64,000 bases of DNA from Cyclospora cayetanensis (taxonomy: Eukaryota; Apicomplexa; Conoidasida; Eucoccidiorida; Eimeriidae): contig NW_020312065.1 in NCBI RefSeq assembly GCF_002999335.1, positions 1-64,000 on the forward strand. Reading direction: 5' to 3'. The translations under genes and the position numbers were made by a program. Shown in pieces: positions 34,950 through 47,300 of this stretch. The first letter of the stretch is position 1, and the number at the start of each line of letters is the position of its first letter. A model generated the notes under the pieces. That model worked only from the letters and a program-made list of their open reading frames with translations, was not told the DNA's origin and ran no database searches.

Positions 34950-36919
34950 TTAGTGTGTAGCAATGCGCACAGGACCACTTTCAAGCTTCTCCATATACGC
35001 TTCTATTTTCGCCAGTTGATCTTCATAGTACTCTTTTCTTCGAGTTTCCTGGATTGTGTCCATTTTTGACTTGAACGTCATACCCTGGTACAGGTGATTC
35101 AGCTCCTCCCACCGTGCCTTTAACATATCCAGAAGCCTCGTTCGTTCTTCTTCTGGCAGCACCCGATACTGCTGCTCTGTTGCTTGCTACAGGTAAAAAT
35201 CAGAACAACAGCAGGAAGCCCACCGGGGCTGCCTAAGTATGCAACCGCGTAGGCTCAATACACAGGTATAGGTGTGCACGCATGTGTATGAAGATAGCAA
35301 GTTTAAGGAATAGAGGGCGAGCAGCCATACACTGGTCAAAATCACTAAAGAGACTGTCTAGGCACATCGCCCCACTCCAAAATGCGATGCAGGAGTGTTG
35401 CGCTCCCAAGCATACGAAGTTCAGCTAACAATTGGATAAACTGAACCCTGATTGCGAAGCACAATTTTGGCGCTGCACAAGTTGCCCGATGCCTATACAG
35501 GTTGGCCAATCAACAACACGCCTGGAGCTTCCATGTAGCACTATTGCCGACTTTCTTGAGGCCAGGCATGCTTTATGACTCGGCCCGCCAGAGATACCAA
35601 TCTGCCAGTATTTTGTGTATACATGTGGTCTTTTAGATACAGGAGCAATGGACTCCTACACTCTTTAGTCATGTACTGGAATCTGTTTTTTTTAGATGCT
35701 CTCTGAATTCTTGATGCGTCAGTTGAGCTCACTTTTTCTTTGTTTCTCAGCGAAAGAATGGTGTCGTATTCTTGTTTTATTTGAGTCTTGATATCTTTTA
35801 GGTAGCTTGGGACCTGACCGTAGCCTTGCTTCTTAAGATAATTATCCTCTGGCTTTGTTTTCGGAGGGCGGGACAACATGTTGATAATCGCATTGTATTT
35901 TACGTAGTTCATGTCCGACTTTACTCCGAAAATCTGCATTTCCCAATAAGAATTTTGGACTCACACGTCTATACTATTTCTTGTGGACCCCATGGGAACA
36001 TTGTTTGCCTGTACTTCGGCAAGCATTGATTAGTGTACGCTCGCACTCGAGTATATTCCTTTACACAAAATCACCATGGTTGCTGAAACTAACGAAAAAA
36101 CGGTGTTTTTGTAATCGCAGATTAATGAGCGTGTGTAAAAGTGAGTGTGCTTGCCGCCATATGTTGGAAATGCCCCGTACATTATTGCTGCAATGGTTCT
36201 GGTCTAATTCAGAGCATGTTCGACGAGTATCGCCATGCTAATTGGCAAAATATACAGCACTTGGGACTCTCAGAATTTGGGGTTGCTTTCCTCTTTAGCG
36301 GGTTGTACGTGCGCACGATACTTTTCAAGGATCTTCCAGCCCTAGATTTAAGTATGCAAGTGTACTGACTGGTCTTTCGGAATGTTTGGGTATCTCAGGT
36401 TTCATCTTAGGCTTGCAACGGGAGCTAGCCAATAGATTCGGATTTGTATGCCGCAGCTGTTGCAATGTTTCAATCCTTTTTGCCTTTGAGTGCATTGTCA
36501 GGGGCTGCTGCGGAGATGCCTTTAAGATCCCAAGGGGAGGTCCGAGCATCGCAGCAGGCTTCACAAACGCGTGGCTGCCACCGCTCTCCGGTGTTGTGCT
36601 GCCTGCTCAAATCGCCGTTGCCATCAGGTGGCAATTTTCCGGATTACAGAAATTTCCAAGAGTACTTTCGACTCTCCACGATCTGCTAGCCACTAAGCTA
36701 GAATGGGGATGACTAAATGGACACGTGATTGCTTTTTGACTTAGAGGGAGAAGACCCACCGCCAACATTTTGTACACCGGGCTTGGAAGTGCCTTTTAGG
36801 CCGAAAGTTGAATACGAAGGGGGGCACTGGCCATTGTGGATCGACTTTCTTAGAGGCTGGGGATTTTTGAGCTCAACCTCAGGCGGCAGAAGAGCGAGAA
36901 CATTTTCTTGAGAATACAT
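34950..36919 (-). CDS. ENKUR: Enkurin, flagellar/axonemal protein
   Basis: Three phase-0 exons on the minus strand, 36919-36725, 35933-35733 and 35186-34950, give 210 residues (human enkurin is about 256). Exon 1 carries the N-terminal signature SQENVLALLPPE and a PPSYSTFGLKGTSKPGV segment like that of algal enkurins (FAP106). Exon 2 has NMLSRPPKTKPEDNYLKKQ followed by YGQVPSYL. Exon 3 is the enkurin domain: LPEEERTRLLDMLKARWEEL and a Lys/Glu coiled coil to the end. Enkurin is a microtubule inner protein of motile axonemes and can bind calmodulin. In coccidia flagella occur only in microgametes, so male-stage expression is the natural inference. Intron 1 contains further short frames that could hide an alternative exon. 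Confidence 0.85.
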
Positions 36920-38431
36920 CTTCGTTATTGTGAGTGTCAGGGCCCACAGGAGGTCCTTCCAACATGAGACATGATCGGGAAAATGCGTTCATGACATATT
37001 CTATTTCTTGATTTGGCATAAATGATATTACGGCGTTAAATAATGCCAGTATTGGCTCACAGAGGAGGTATTCCCGTTTTTTGGTCATTTACCATAGCGA
37101 CTGAGGGTGCACATCCCGGCGCTGCTGAAGTGCACGATGCTCGGCTGGTGTCCCCAGCACTGTAAAAGATGAAGCTTGTGCAACAAATCACTAGCACTCC
37201 TTAATCAGAGGTTCAAGGCCAATTATTGCAGATATTTAATTAGTTGAGACTAAATTTTCTTCAGATTTTGGCCATTGGTACTCAGCGGAAACACGTTCTG
37301 AATGCCAAGCACGCAGCCGTGAAGATGCCTCATGCCCAAGTTCATACCGCTTCCTGACCGGCTACCTTTGCACAGTTTCTTTGCTATGTGCATTTTTCTA
37401 GCTTTAATCATGATAGTGAAATCAATTTTTTAATGCATTTTGTGTAATTCTTCCCCCAACTGGACCATCACCAACAGTGTTTCTAAATAAACAGAGCAGC
37501 ACGTACCTGCGCCAATTCGATGCATTACGAGTACATGAGCAACACCATGCTGCCAGTTTCCGTTCACCTTGCGATGCCGTGTTTCATGGCGGCCTTTACG
37601 CAAGAGCACAAGAAAGCTGTCCAGGGCAATTACAGGGCAGGCGGCTGTCGCTGGCAGAGCTACAGTAGATTATTGATTTACGTCAAGGATCGGAGCTAGC
37701 TGCTGCGTGGCACCATGACGTGCCATGCGCTAACACTGCACTACAACCCTTGAGAAGGAAGCTTTTGTTTATACTGATCTTGTGCTCGCTGTAGCTGCAA
37801 CATGGAAATGCTGCTGAACCTTCGCTAATAATCCGATGTTCAAGCTTTCACAGACCCAATCACACAGCATGTGATTGATAAAGCTACAGCCTCCGACACT
37901 TAGCACAGTACCCTTGTTGCGGAGGAGAACCGCTCATTGACACCGCTCTGTGCTGCGTATTATTCTGTGATCCTCCTACATCTCCGAAGGCCACATGGTT
38001 CTTCGCTAGTTGCGAAGTTAAGTGGTTGCTACTGGGGTACTTTGTTTACACCTGCATTCGGTCGTGTGATTTCTGCTTCGTGGGCAAGTCCTCTTCTTCC
38101 GTTCCTAAGTTCGCTATTTGGCCATAAATGGCTTTTAAAGGTGAATTAAACGCCGCAAGTACAGAGGGGCTTCAAAATGATGTGAAACGATACAAGGCGT
38201 TCAACACATACATATCTGGGCGTTTGTATAGCCCCGTGTTTCTGAGAAGCTGCTGCAGCTCAAGAGGCTTCACGGTCAGCATGCTTGGTAGCCCTATGTA
38301 TTAAGCACCGGTGCTATGATGCCAAAAGTATTAGCACCCAGATTATTGTACCACCATCGCAGCTCCACTCAACTATTAGTATCCTTCCGAAGAAAGAGCT
38401 CGAAGTCATCAGGAGAAAGAATTAGCCACAG
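36920..38431. other. Intergenic stretch, no gene seen
   Basis: About 1.5 kb between enkurin and the LYR protein, both on the minus strand. Only short frames without recognisable motifs. Confidence 0.5.
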
Positions 38432-38940
38432 TTAAAACTTGGCCTCTTCTGGCTCCTTGAGCCAAGGCAGCCTCTCGAGCTTCATAGGATCTATTTCGTT
38501 CAAGTTGATAACGTCCCCTTTCTGTATGTGGTCGTCCGTTACTACTGCCTTGTATGCCCCCGTCTTCTCATTGAGCTCCGCCTGAACAATGTGGTATCTG
38601 AACCAGAAAGACGAAGCGTAATTCGCACTTACGAGGAGGCATATACGCGCAAAGAGTCTATCAACTCACATACATGAAATGCAACGCAAGGACGCGCACA
38701 CAACAATTGCTATATGAGGGTGCATCAAGATGCATCGCACCTAACAAAATCAATGGCCATTTTTAGTTCTTTGTTCAGATCTTCCTCAGACAACTTCAGG
38801 GTGTTGTAGCGAATAACATCCCGCATTTGTCTGTAGATGGTGCTTTGCGCCTCGTAGTCTCCACGGAACGTCTTTTCACAGGCCCGAAGGAACTGACGGT
38901 AAAGCGGCGCCAAAGAACGGTAGGGTAAGGGGGGGGCCAT
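38432..38940 (-). CDS. LYRM7/MZM1-like complex III assembly factor
   Basis: Two exons, 38940-38741 and 38597-38432, join in phase 2 to give 121 residues. The LYR motif is in LAPLYRQFLRACEKTFRGD near the N-terminus. A second helix (YRQMRDVIRYN) and third helix (LNKELKMAIDFVRYHIVQAEL) follow, then a tail, TDDHIQKGDVINLNEIDP, that resembles the C-terminal acidic segment of MZM1. MZM1/LYRM7 stabilises the Rieske protein in the mitochondrial matrix before insertion into complex III. The LYR fold is clear; the subfamily is inferred from length and tail. Donor GTGCGA at 38740 and acceptor TTCAG are normal. The start codon is the first ATG of the frame. Confidence 0.72.
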
Positions 38941-39712
38941 GATCCCCCTAGAGACAAATCTTGATAAAACGAGGACTGCCGGTTAGGGGAAGATTTCCAG
39001 AACTGAAAAAGAACCACGAAACTGGCACGGAAGCTACGGGCGAAGAGTTGAATCTTTCGGGCGTTTCGTGGGGAAGGCGTCCCAGAGGCCAGATAGCCAA
39101 GGGTTGAGAGAGCACAGTGGGCACGTATCGTGTGATAGAAAGAAACAAAAGTATATTCAGAAGGCGCTGCAGAGCCAGTGGCCAGTCAGCTGACCTGCAC
39201 GCTATCACTACAGGATGTCTACCAAGGCTCTCCGCATATTACATTTCCCCGAAGCAACGTAAAAATGCAAAAGTAAAAGGCGAAAGAAAAGCATTACAAC
39301 CATTGCCTTTGGGTCTACTAATGTTGGGGATGCTTGCAAGTAGCGGGGCTGGCCTGTGGGGCTGGCTGCCCATACCCGCTGATTCATCAGCACATGAACG
39401 CACACTGAATGCCTTCGTTCCGGGTTTCACTGTGAACGGGGTGTACAGCGACCTCGGTGCGAGGGTACCACGTGCAGCGTGCTGCTATCAATGCTGCATT
39501 TGTCTTGCGCTAGAAGTTTTAAACTGAACTGCCGTCTTTGTAATCTGCGCGCTTTTCCTCTCCCCTTGACTACCTCTCTTTTCGCGTTTGGAACTTCAAC
39601 AGAGCCTCACAAGACGCTCGACAGATCCAGAGAGCACGTTAGCGCGAGGCGCGTTGCCACTTCAAGAGGCTTCCCAGCATCGCGGCAGGACAAGCGGGTG
39701 AGAAGGCGCACA
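38941..39712. promoter_or_regulatory. Divergent spacer between the LYR protein and TyrRS
   Basis: A 770-nt region with both start sites at its edges, so it must contain both promoters. No defined element can be named. The TyrRS frame stays open upstream to an ATG at 39491. Confidence 0.4.
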
Positions 39713-42497
39713 ATGGCTTCCCCTTTCACCGGCGGGCTTCTCCACTGGGAGAAGCATTATGGAAACTCCACATGCGATGGACAAAAGGTAAGGCGTTGGG
39801 GCTTGAGCAAGTGTGACGGCACTTTGCCTGGGAACTCCAAGGAAGGTAGAAGATGGCTTTGTTTGTTTCCCATAAGCTTTTTTAACTTCTTGTGGATCGT
39901 TTCGCCGATCTTAGAGTCTCTGTGAGCATGCGTGTGCCCTTTACAGGCTGGCGATCTCCAAGCGAACTGCAGTGGCACTGCCTACAATGCAGACAAATCA
40001 GGGAAAGCCCCAGAAAGCGCAACACAGAAGGAAGCAAGCCGCAGCGAAAGCCACTCTCAGGCTTCAGGGTTTCCGGACCATTCCCAAAGGTTTCCTCCTC
40101 CTGTCCTGTCGACCCTGAGTCTGGATGAGAGATTTGAACGATGCATGGCAGTCGCCGAAGAATGCATTCAACCCGAGGTGAGGAGGGAGAGGGGGTTTGT
40201 TAGTCGTGAGTGTGTATCCGAACCGTTTAATTTGAGGTGTATAGTCATAAACTGTTGGGTCTCATGACCCCTTAGCTTATTGACTGCCGTCTCCCCCCAA
40301 TACCCACCCCCCAGTGCGCGATAGAAGTGGTGGCGACATACGGGATTGAGGATGCGGATCCAGCGTTTTGGCTCTGCTCGTCTTCCTGCAGCAGGTGCCT
40401 TTCTGCAAGTTGCTTAGCCAGGCCATGATTAGTGAAGCACATGCACCGTGAAGTGAAACCTTGCATTTTTTTGTCGTCCTTTAGGAGCTGAGATCCCTTT
40501 TGGAGAAAAAGGCGAACCCTATTGCCTATGACGGCTTTGAGCCAAGCGGACGCATGCACATTGCCCAGGGTCTCATGAAGGTGAAGAACGTCAACAGACT
40601 AACGAGCGCCGGCTGTGTCTTTGTGTTTTGGGTTGCGGATTGGTTTGCAATGCTCAACAACAAAATGGGGGGCGATCTGAAAAAGGTATGTTCCCTCAGT
40701 GCGCTCCCGCCAGCATAGCGTGCTGGCGAAGTGCCGGTGAAGCTTTAGTGCTGCAGTAAGACGGGCATTCGAATTTCTCGGAGGCTGCAAATGACGGGCG
40801 ACCTCAGTATTCTGAATGGGCAACAACCACGTAGAGGCGGAGAATACGCAGACTGAGAGTAGGCAGGAAACACGCGAACGTCTTTATTTGCAGATTCGCA
40901 AGGTGGGCGAATACTTCGTGGAAGTTTGGAAATCCGCGGGCATGAATATGGACAATGTGCGGTTCCTTTGGGCCAGCGAGGAAATCGGAAGGGCGCCAGA
41001 TCAGTACTGGCAACTCGTGATGAACATTGCAAAAGCAAATAGTATTTCGAGGTGCGCGAGCATTTCATTCGGGCACGCGCGCAAACCTTTAATCTGAAAT
41101 GTGGCGAATCGTCTTCACGCCCTACCTTTTCCTAATATACGGGTCTAGCGGTGCCATTCCCTAATAAACGGCCATAGTGGCATTCGGTATGACTCAGGCT
41201 TTCGAGCTGACTGAATGCATCCCATCGGAATGTCTCCTTAAAAGACTACATTCCCCCAGGAGTAGCCATTGAAAACAGCGCTTTGGATGCCTTCTATATG
41301 TGCATGAGTTGGCCGCATATAGCTTTGCTTGTCCTGGTGGTGATGTTGCATTTCAGGATCAAGAGGTGCTCTCAAATTATGGGCCGTTCTGAGGGCGACG
41401 ACCAGCCAGCAGCGCAAATCATGTACCCGTGCATGCAGGTGCGAACAGTAGAAATATGCTGATCACATATATGCATGTGCGTATTTTGTTGTACTACACA
41501 TAGGTAGGTAGGTGAGGAAGTCGCTACAGAGCGGCGTTATGAGGTTTCTGCTCTTTCTGCTGGTTGTGTATCCTCCCGCCTTGCAGTCACTGCTTGTTGG
41601 CTGAAGAGCTGCATGAAGCTAATAACATGCATGAATCTTAGGATGACTGAGGAGCCCTTATCAAGTGTCCTCTGCCTTGTTTGTCCTTTGCTGCAGTGCG
41701 CAGACATCTTTTACTTGCAGGCTGATATTTGCCAGTTGGGAATGGATCAACGGAAGGTGAATATGCTAGCGCGAGAGTACTGCGACGAAATTAAGCGGAA
41801 GCACAAACCCGTTATTCTCTCTCACCATATGCTGCCAGGTCTCCTCGAGGGGCAGGAGAAAATGTCAAAGTCCAACGCGGACTCAGCCATTTTCATGGAA
41901 GACTCAGAAGCCGTAAGGGTCCTAAGACCTATACGTCCCCGTAGTCGAAGCTTTAAACTTAGTAGTTGGAGCCGCAGAATTGAGAAAGTCCTCCACTTAA
42001 ATCCGAGATGTTGTTCCGGGCATCACGTTGTTCGCGTGAGGGTTGGTATCTCCTCACTAGCCTTAAGTGTACTAAAGTGTTGACGGAAGCAGTTGCCCTA
42101 GTGAAGTGAGGCCGCACTGCGCAGTTTCACACTACATTTCGCATGGGAGAAAAAATGTTGTTGCCCTCAGGAGGTGAACAGGAAGATAAAGAAGGCATTT
42201 TGCCCTCCAGGCCAGCTGAAGGACAACCCATGCATTGCGTATGTTGAGCATTTGGTGTTCCCGGACTCGCCATTTGAGGTGTTGCGATCGGCGGAAAATG
42301 GGGGGAACGTGACATTTAGAACAGTAGAGGAATTGAGAGAGAGCTACGCTTCAGGTGCTTTACATCCTGGGGATCTCAAGGCTTCCTTGGCAAGAGAAAT
42401 TAATAAGAGGCTAGAACCTGTCCGCAAGCACTTTCAAACGGATGATCGTGCAAAAAAACTCCTGCAACAGATCTCCGCATATCGCATAACGCGCTGA
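39713..42497 (+). CDS. Tyrosyl-tRNA synthetase, eukaryotic cytosolic type
   Basis: Seven phase-consistent exons: 39713-39787, 39947-40177, 40485-40685, 40894-41051, 41357-41438, 41697-41912 and 42171-42497 (429 residues). It charges tRNA-Tyr with tyrosine. Class I signatures are present: YDGFEPSGRMHIAQG with the HIGH-equivalent HIAQ at 127-130, and KMSKS at 304-308 in GQEKMSKSN. VFWVADWFAMLNNKMGGDL and the binding-pocket segment CADIFYLQADICQLG also fit. The wording matches plant/protist cytosolic TyrRS, not the bacterial organelle type. About 100 N-terminal residues (Ser/Gln/Lys-rich) precede the catalytic core. The ATG at 39713 is chosen because it gives a compact N-terminus; the in-frame ATG at 39491 would add 74 basic residues without acidic ones early on, which could be a transit peptide. 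Confidence 0.93.
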
Positions 42498-44304
42498 ATA
42501 AAAACAGTCTGGTCTGCTTGCATCTGTGAATGTGTTACGCTGCTTTATTTGTTTTCTATCCTCGAGTCGCTTTCCAAATTATACAGTACGCTGCGGAGCC
42601 GAACTGGTTCTAGCAACCCTTCAAAGTGGAAGGCAGAACGCGGGGCGAGAAGATTTGAGCTTGAATCTGATGCATGAACGATAGGGTAGTGGTGACACAA
42701 CGGACAGGAATTCGCGTGCTCACCCCCACATGGTTGAGCAGCAGTGGTTCTTGAGCGTTGTGCCCCTCTTGCTACCAGTGATTAAACTTGAACCAATTTA
42801 CGTCGCATAGTCTGATACGCTTGGCCAGAGGAGCATTACCGCATTAGAGGAGGTCTTAGATGATATGGGCTTGCGCACAAAAAGGCACGTTTGCATACAT
42901 AACAATTTTGCAACGGGATGCCACTAGTAGTACGAGTGGCAGGAGCAAATGCGCTCTGGTAATCCGACTATGCTGCTCTAGCATGAAACTCACAACAGTG
43001 TTGCTACGCGGGGCCCTGCCAGAACTGGTGCCCTCATACACATAGGCCAACGCTTTCATGGAAGTAAATAAGTAATACCCAATGGGAAGGGCAGAGGGGG
43101 TGAGCCAGGCCAAGGGGCACCCGTAGTCTAGAATTCAATGTTGTCAGCCTACTGATAAATAACTTTCATTTTAACTTTTTCCGCGTTGTGATTGCAATAA
43201 CGCAGATGGAAACTGGCCAGAAGTGCTGAGGACCGAATGAACGTGCAGTAGGTAGCTGCGAATTACTAAGTTACCGAACAAGTCCAACAAGCACCCGTTA
43301 GAAGCATAAAGATAGGGGTATAGAGGCAGCTGGCACATTCTACTAGCTTGTATGTTTCCTACTGTTGTGCCGGAACAGAACGTATATATTACTAGTATGC
43401 GAAGAGCCTAGCTGCAAAGGGTTCAACTGCTATAAGCCTCAGTCTCTAGTTCGTAGTCAGTTCGTTTATTTTGTTGTCAGCTGCGGTACTATCGCGAGAA
43501 ATGCACTCGTGTCTTTTATGCAATGAAGCAACGCATGGCACTCTTGCTATTAACTGTTTGGCTACGGCAATCTTCATCCGAGTGCTGTGCTCTCACAAAC
43601 TGGAGACATTCCTTTAGCCTGTAATAATCTTACACACTTTTTTAATGTTGCTCACGGAGTGTAACTCAGCAACACGGCAATATGTCTCTAGTGAAAGAAA
43701 TGACGCTCACGACTGTGGTTGACCCGGCCACGAGGTGTCTACAACGGCGAGCATAAGGAAGCCGAGTGGCCCCTTTTCACTCCAAGAGAACCTAAGAAGA
43801 AATAAAAAAGGTTACGAAATTGATGATGTTGGCTCTGTGTAGTACGAATGGCGCTCTGTTCAGGAAAAGGGAGGCCACTGGTCCACGGCCGAAGTTGTCC
43901 CTGCGCACGAAGCATGCAGCTGCCGCATGGCTTCGAGGAGCACACCGAAATTACAACTGTCGTGAACTAGCTGCTTAAAAGGATTCTATTACTGCAACGG
44001 GCATATTGGTGTGACCACAGCCCTTTTTGTTCATGTCTTCCTGCAAAAAATATTCGGGGAAACGAGGGGCCTTTAGAGGAGAGCATGCACAATTGGGAGT
44101 GTATGTCGTCTCTTCGACTCAAAACCAAAACAAGGGCTCCCAAACACTTTAAAAGCCTGAAGAGTCGAGGCTAAATGGGCTGTTCTTTTCTGTGTTCTTT
44201 ACGCGACTTCCGCGGAGTTTGTTCTCGAAAAGGTCTTTAGGGAGCGCGCATGCAGCTAGGAGCATTCGGATGATCCGTGTGTCCTGCACCTACCCGGGGC
44301 TGCC
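42498..44304. other. 1.8-kb intergenic stretch, no gene seen
   Basis: Short frames only on both strands, AT-rich in places. No conserved peptide. The last few hundred bases precede the phosphodiesterase start. Confidence 0.5.
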
Positions 44305-47300
44305 ATGCGGCGAGTGCCCGATGGGGAAAGCCCTGAGGAGGCCCCGAAGGGCACGACAGCGCAAAGCCAGCCTCCCCAGCAGTTTTTCGATCATAGCAGC
44401 ACCACTTCAGCGTTCTTCCGCTCATCCGAGCCACTGAGAGGTGAGTCAGTCTTAGGAAGAGGCAGAGAGGAGTACGCCTCTTGTTCAACGGGCTTCGCAA
44501 ATTTCGAGAGCACCCAGCCACACGTTCTCCGCAGTCCTCCTTCAGAGCGCAGCCGAGGCCCTCGCTTCAATGCTTTTGTAGATGTCGTGTATTATGACTC
44601 CAAAGCCAGTCAGCAAGAAGACATCCGTGGGAGGACCGAAGCGTCAAGGCTTTCAGAGAGCGACGAAGCTCAGAGACACACTGACTTCTCCCCCGCGGGT
44701 TCCTCCGAAGAGGCTGAGGAGTGCGTGCCCCCTCTGGTGAGGCGGCCTGCGCCTCCTAGTGGTGGATCGACTGGCCTTATGGGCCAGAGCGACACAGCGC
44801 ACAGCGAGAGAGAGGGAGAGTTTTTCAGGTCAAGCTCCGACATCGAAAATGAAGGAACGCCTTTGCAGAGTGAGCGGAGATGTGTGCAGTCAGGCGCTAG
44901 CAAGGACACTTGCACCGAATGCAACGCTTTGCATCATTAGGTTTGGTTCTAGACCTTTGAAGAACTTCAGACTCACCACCCTCGACTCATCATCTTGATG
45001 CATGCGGTGTGCGACCAATTCGAACGTCTGTGACAGGGGAGCTCGACTCGATTAAGCTGCCCTGCAGCAGTTACTTGCCGCGATGTGTCAAACTGGGGCT
45101 GACCTACATCGTTGCAATTAACCGAGATTCTTTCCTTGAGACCAAAGGTCCCTACCGAGTACTCCGACGCCGTTTCAAAAGCTTGAGGCCTCTTATGTTC
45201 AAGCGCGAGAAAATTGAGTCCGAGTTCGCTGATTTAAATTCTAGGAGAATGCCATTGCAGGTGCTCCTGGGCGCATTTTTGTTAACTTGTTTGTATATAA
45301 TGCATTTTGTAACGAATTTTCATTGTGTGCAAGACATGAAGGGCCTCGTTACATGCGAGTTCATCGTCAGCCTCGCACTGCTCATCGCGTGGCTAGTCGT
45401 CTGTTTCAGTTATTGCTTCCGCCAGTTTCTCGAAATTTGCATGACTGTCATTATCGCTCTAGTAAGCTGGAAAATTTCATACAATCCTTAATCCCTTGTG
45501 CTATTTAGCTAGTATTTTGACCACAGTAAAGAGGGCTTGCAGCTGTAGAGTGCTGCCTAGTCGACTAACGCGAGCTAGTGAGTTGTTGTACACAATTCAG
45601 CTCCTCTCTTCGTTGCCGGGTCCCCTTTGTGGCTGCAGCTTTTTTCATTTCGCTCAGCTGTGCGCGTGGCGATCACCGCAAGCTCTATAAAAACAGTGCG
45701 CCTTGGCACGCTGGGTCTGTTTTCTTACAACTGTATGGGCCTGGCAGAGGCTGTTGTACTACTTCTTATCCCTTACCATCTCGCCTCTATCCGGTGCGTC
45801 TCCTACTGCAGTAGGGTATTAATGTGCTGTGTCAAGCTGGTACGGACTGCCACAGAAATCACGGGTCTGTAAGAATCTTTCGGGGGTCTTTCTGCGCTTC
45901 AGCCAAAGGCACCAATACTACACTCACTCGTTGCGCTGGGATGGACTATGTCGAACTTTTTGCTGCCATCACGTAGCGCCAACTAACCATAAATAAACAC
46001 ATTTGGGTGTCTGCGATTCTACCATTGCACTGTAACCGCGCTGTGTGTATCCGCTTCAGGTATGCTTTCTGTTTTTGGCTGACGCTTGTCGTCATGGTTT
46101 GGGCAGTGCCCATTTGCGGCCTTTCGGCAAAATTGGCAGCTGAGATCTTTCAGGATAAAGAAGAAGGCTTCTGGTTCTGGTCTCCAACGCTCTACTTCGT
46201 CCTCATGATTTTTGCTATCGTGATGGACCAGTCATGCTTCCTGCATGAGCAGAAGAGAAGGGTATTATTTTGGAAGCTGAAGGTGAATGCTGGAGATTTA
46301 ACAGCCTATAGAGGCGGGGTCAAACCAGCGATTGGCGTGTATCTTCTAGGCAGCTTTGCTCCATGGTGCGACGCTGGTGGGTGGATTGATGTATGCAGAC
46401 TGCGGACGATCGCCTGGAACTCCTGGAAGACCAAATATTCCATAAACGCAAGAGGAAACAGGCGAAGGTGCCCTCAACTCCTTTGGAGAGCGTCCTTAAT
46501 AACATAGATCTTGTAAGTCTGTTTGCACTGTGTTGTACGGAGGACATGTTCGAATAAGTGGGAACAGCGTGATTGTTCGATGTGATGGTTACATCGCCGC
46601 ACTCCACGATCACTGAGTTCGCACAGATTCAAGGCTTGCTCTTGAGTTTCCAAGATCTAGATGAAGAAAAAGAACGTGTGCACTTCCTGTTGAACGAGGC
46701 GCGGCACAACTTGACCTTGACCGACAATATATACCAGTTCAACGCAGAAACTTGTAGCGACGTAAGACTCGTCTTGTTGCTCTTCATCCTCAGCGCCTGA
46801 GCTTGTTCAGGACATGGGTGTCGGCTGAGCTCTCTCAAAAGCTTTTCAACTCTATTTTGTTACTCGATAGTTTTAACCGATGGTTTATCATGAAAGCGCA
46901 CCATGGAAGCAGCTATTGTCTTTAATCTTGTTTTCCATGTCTTCTGTTGCCCCTGTAGAAGTTCGCTAGAAGCTATGTGTCCGATCTTCGACGAGAAGGT
47001 ATAAGCAGGCCTCGGACACTCTCTCGTATGACAAGCCTCGCTGCCAGGAGAAGATCGCGGCTTCATGGAGTTGCAGAGAACATGGTAAGACGCCAAAGCG
47101 AATCAAACAGCCCAATGCAAAGGCGTAGGTAAACGTAAATGCAGCTAGAGCGAAGGCCGTGAATACGTGTAGGTCTTCATGCGGAGGTGGTGGAAATCTC
47201 TGCTGAAGTACAGGCTCTGAGAGCGCACCGAGTTAAGAACGTACCGTTGAGTCGCGCCGCATGTATGGGTGTTTGTGCATCATGCCGCATGCTGCTGAAT

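Noticed and set aside
36325..36712. Overlapping frames on both strands inside enkurin intron 1
   Set aside because: Enkurin exons 1 and 2 join in phase without them; neither frame has a recognisable motif.
39117..39527. 136-residue frame upstream of TyrRS
   Set aside because: It has no early ATG and lies in the divergent promoter region; probably 5' untranslated.
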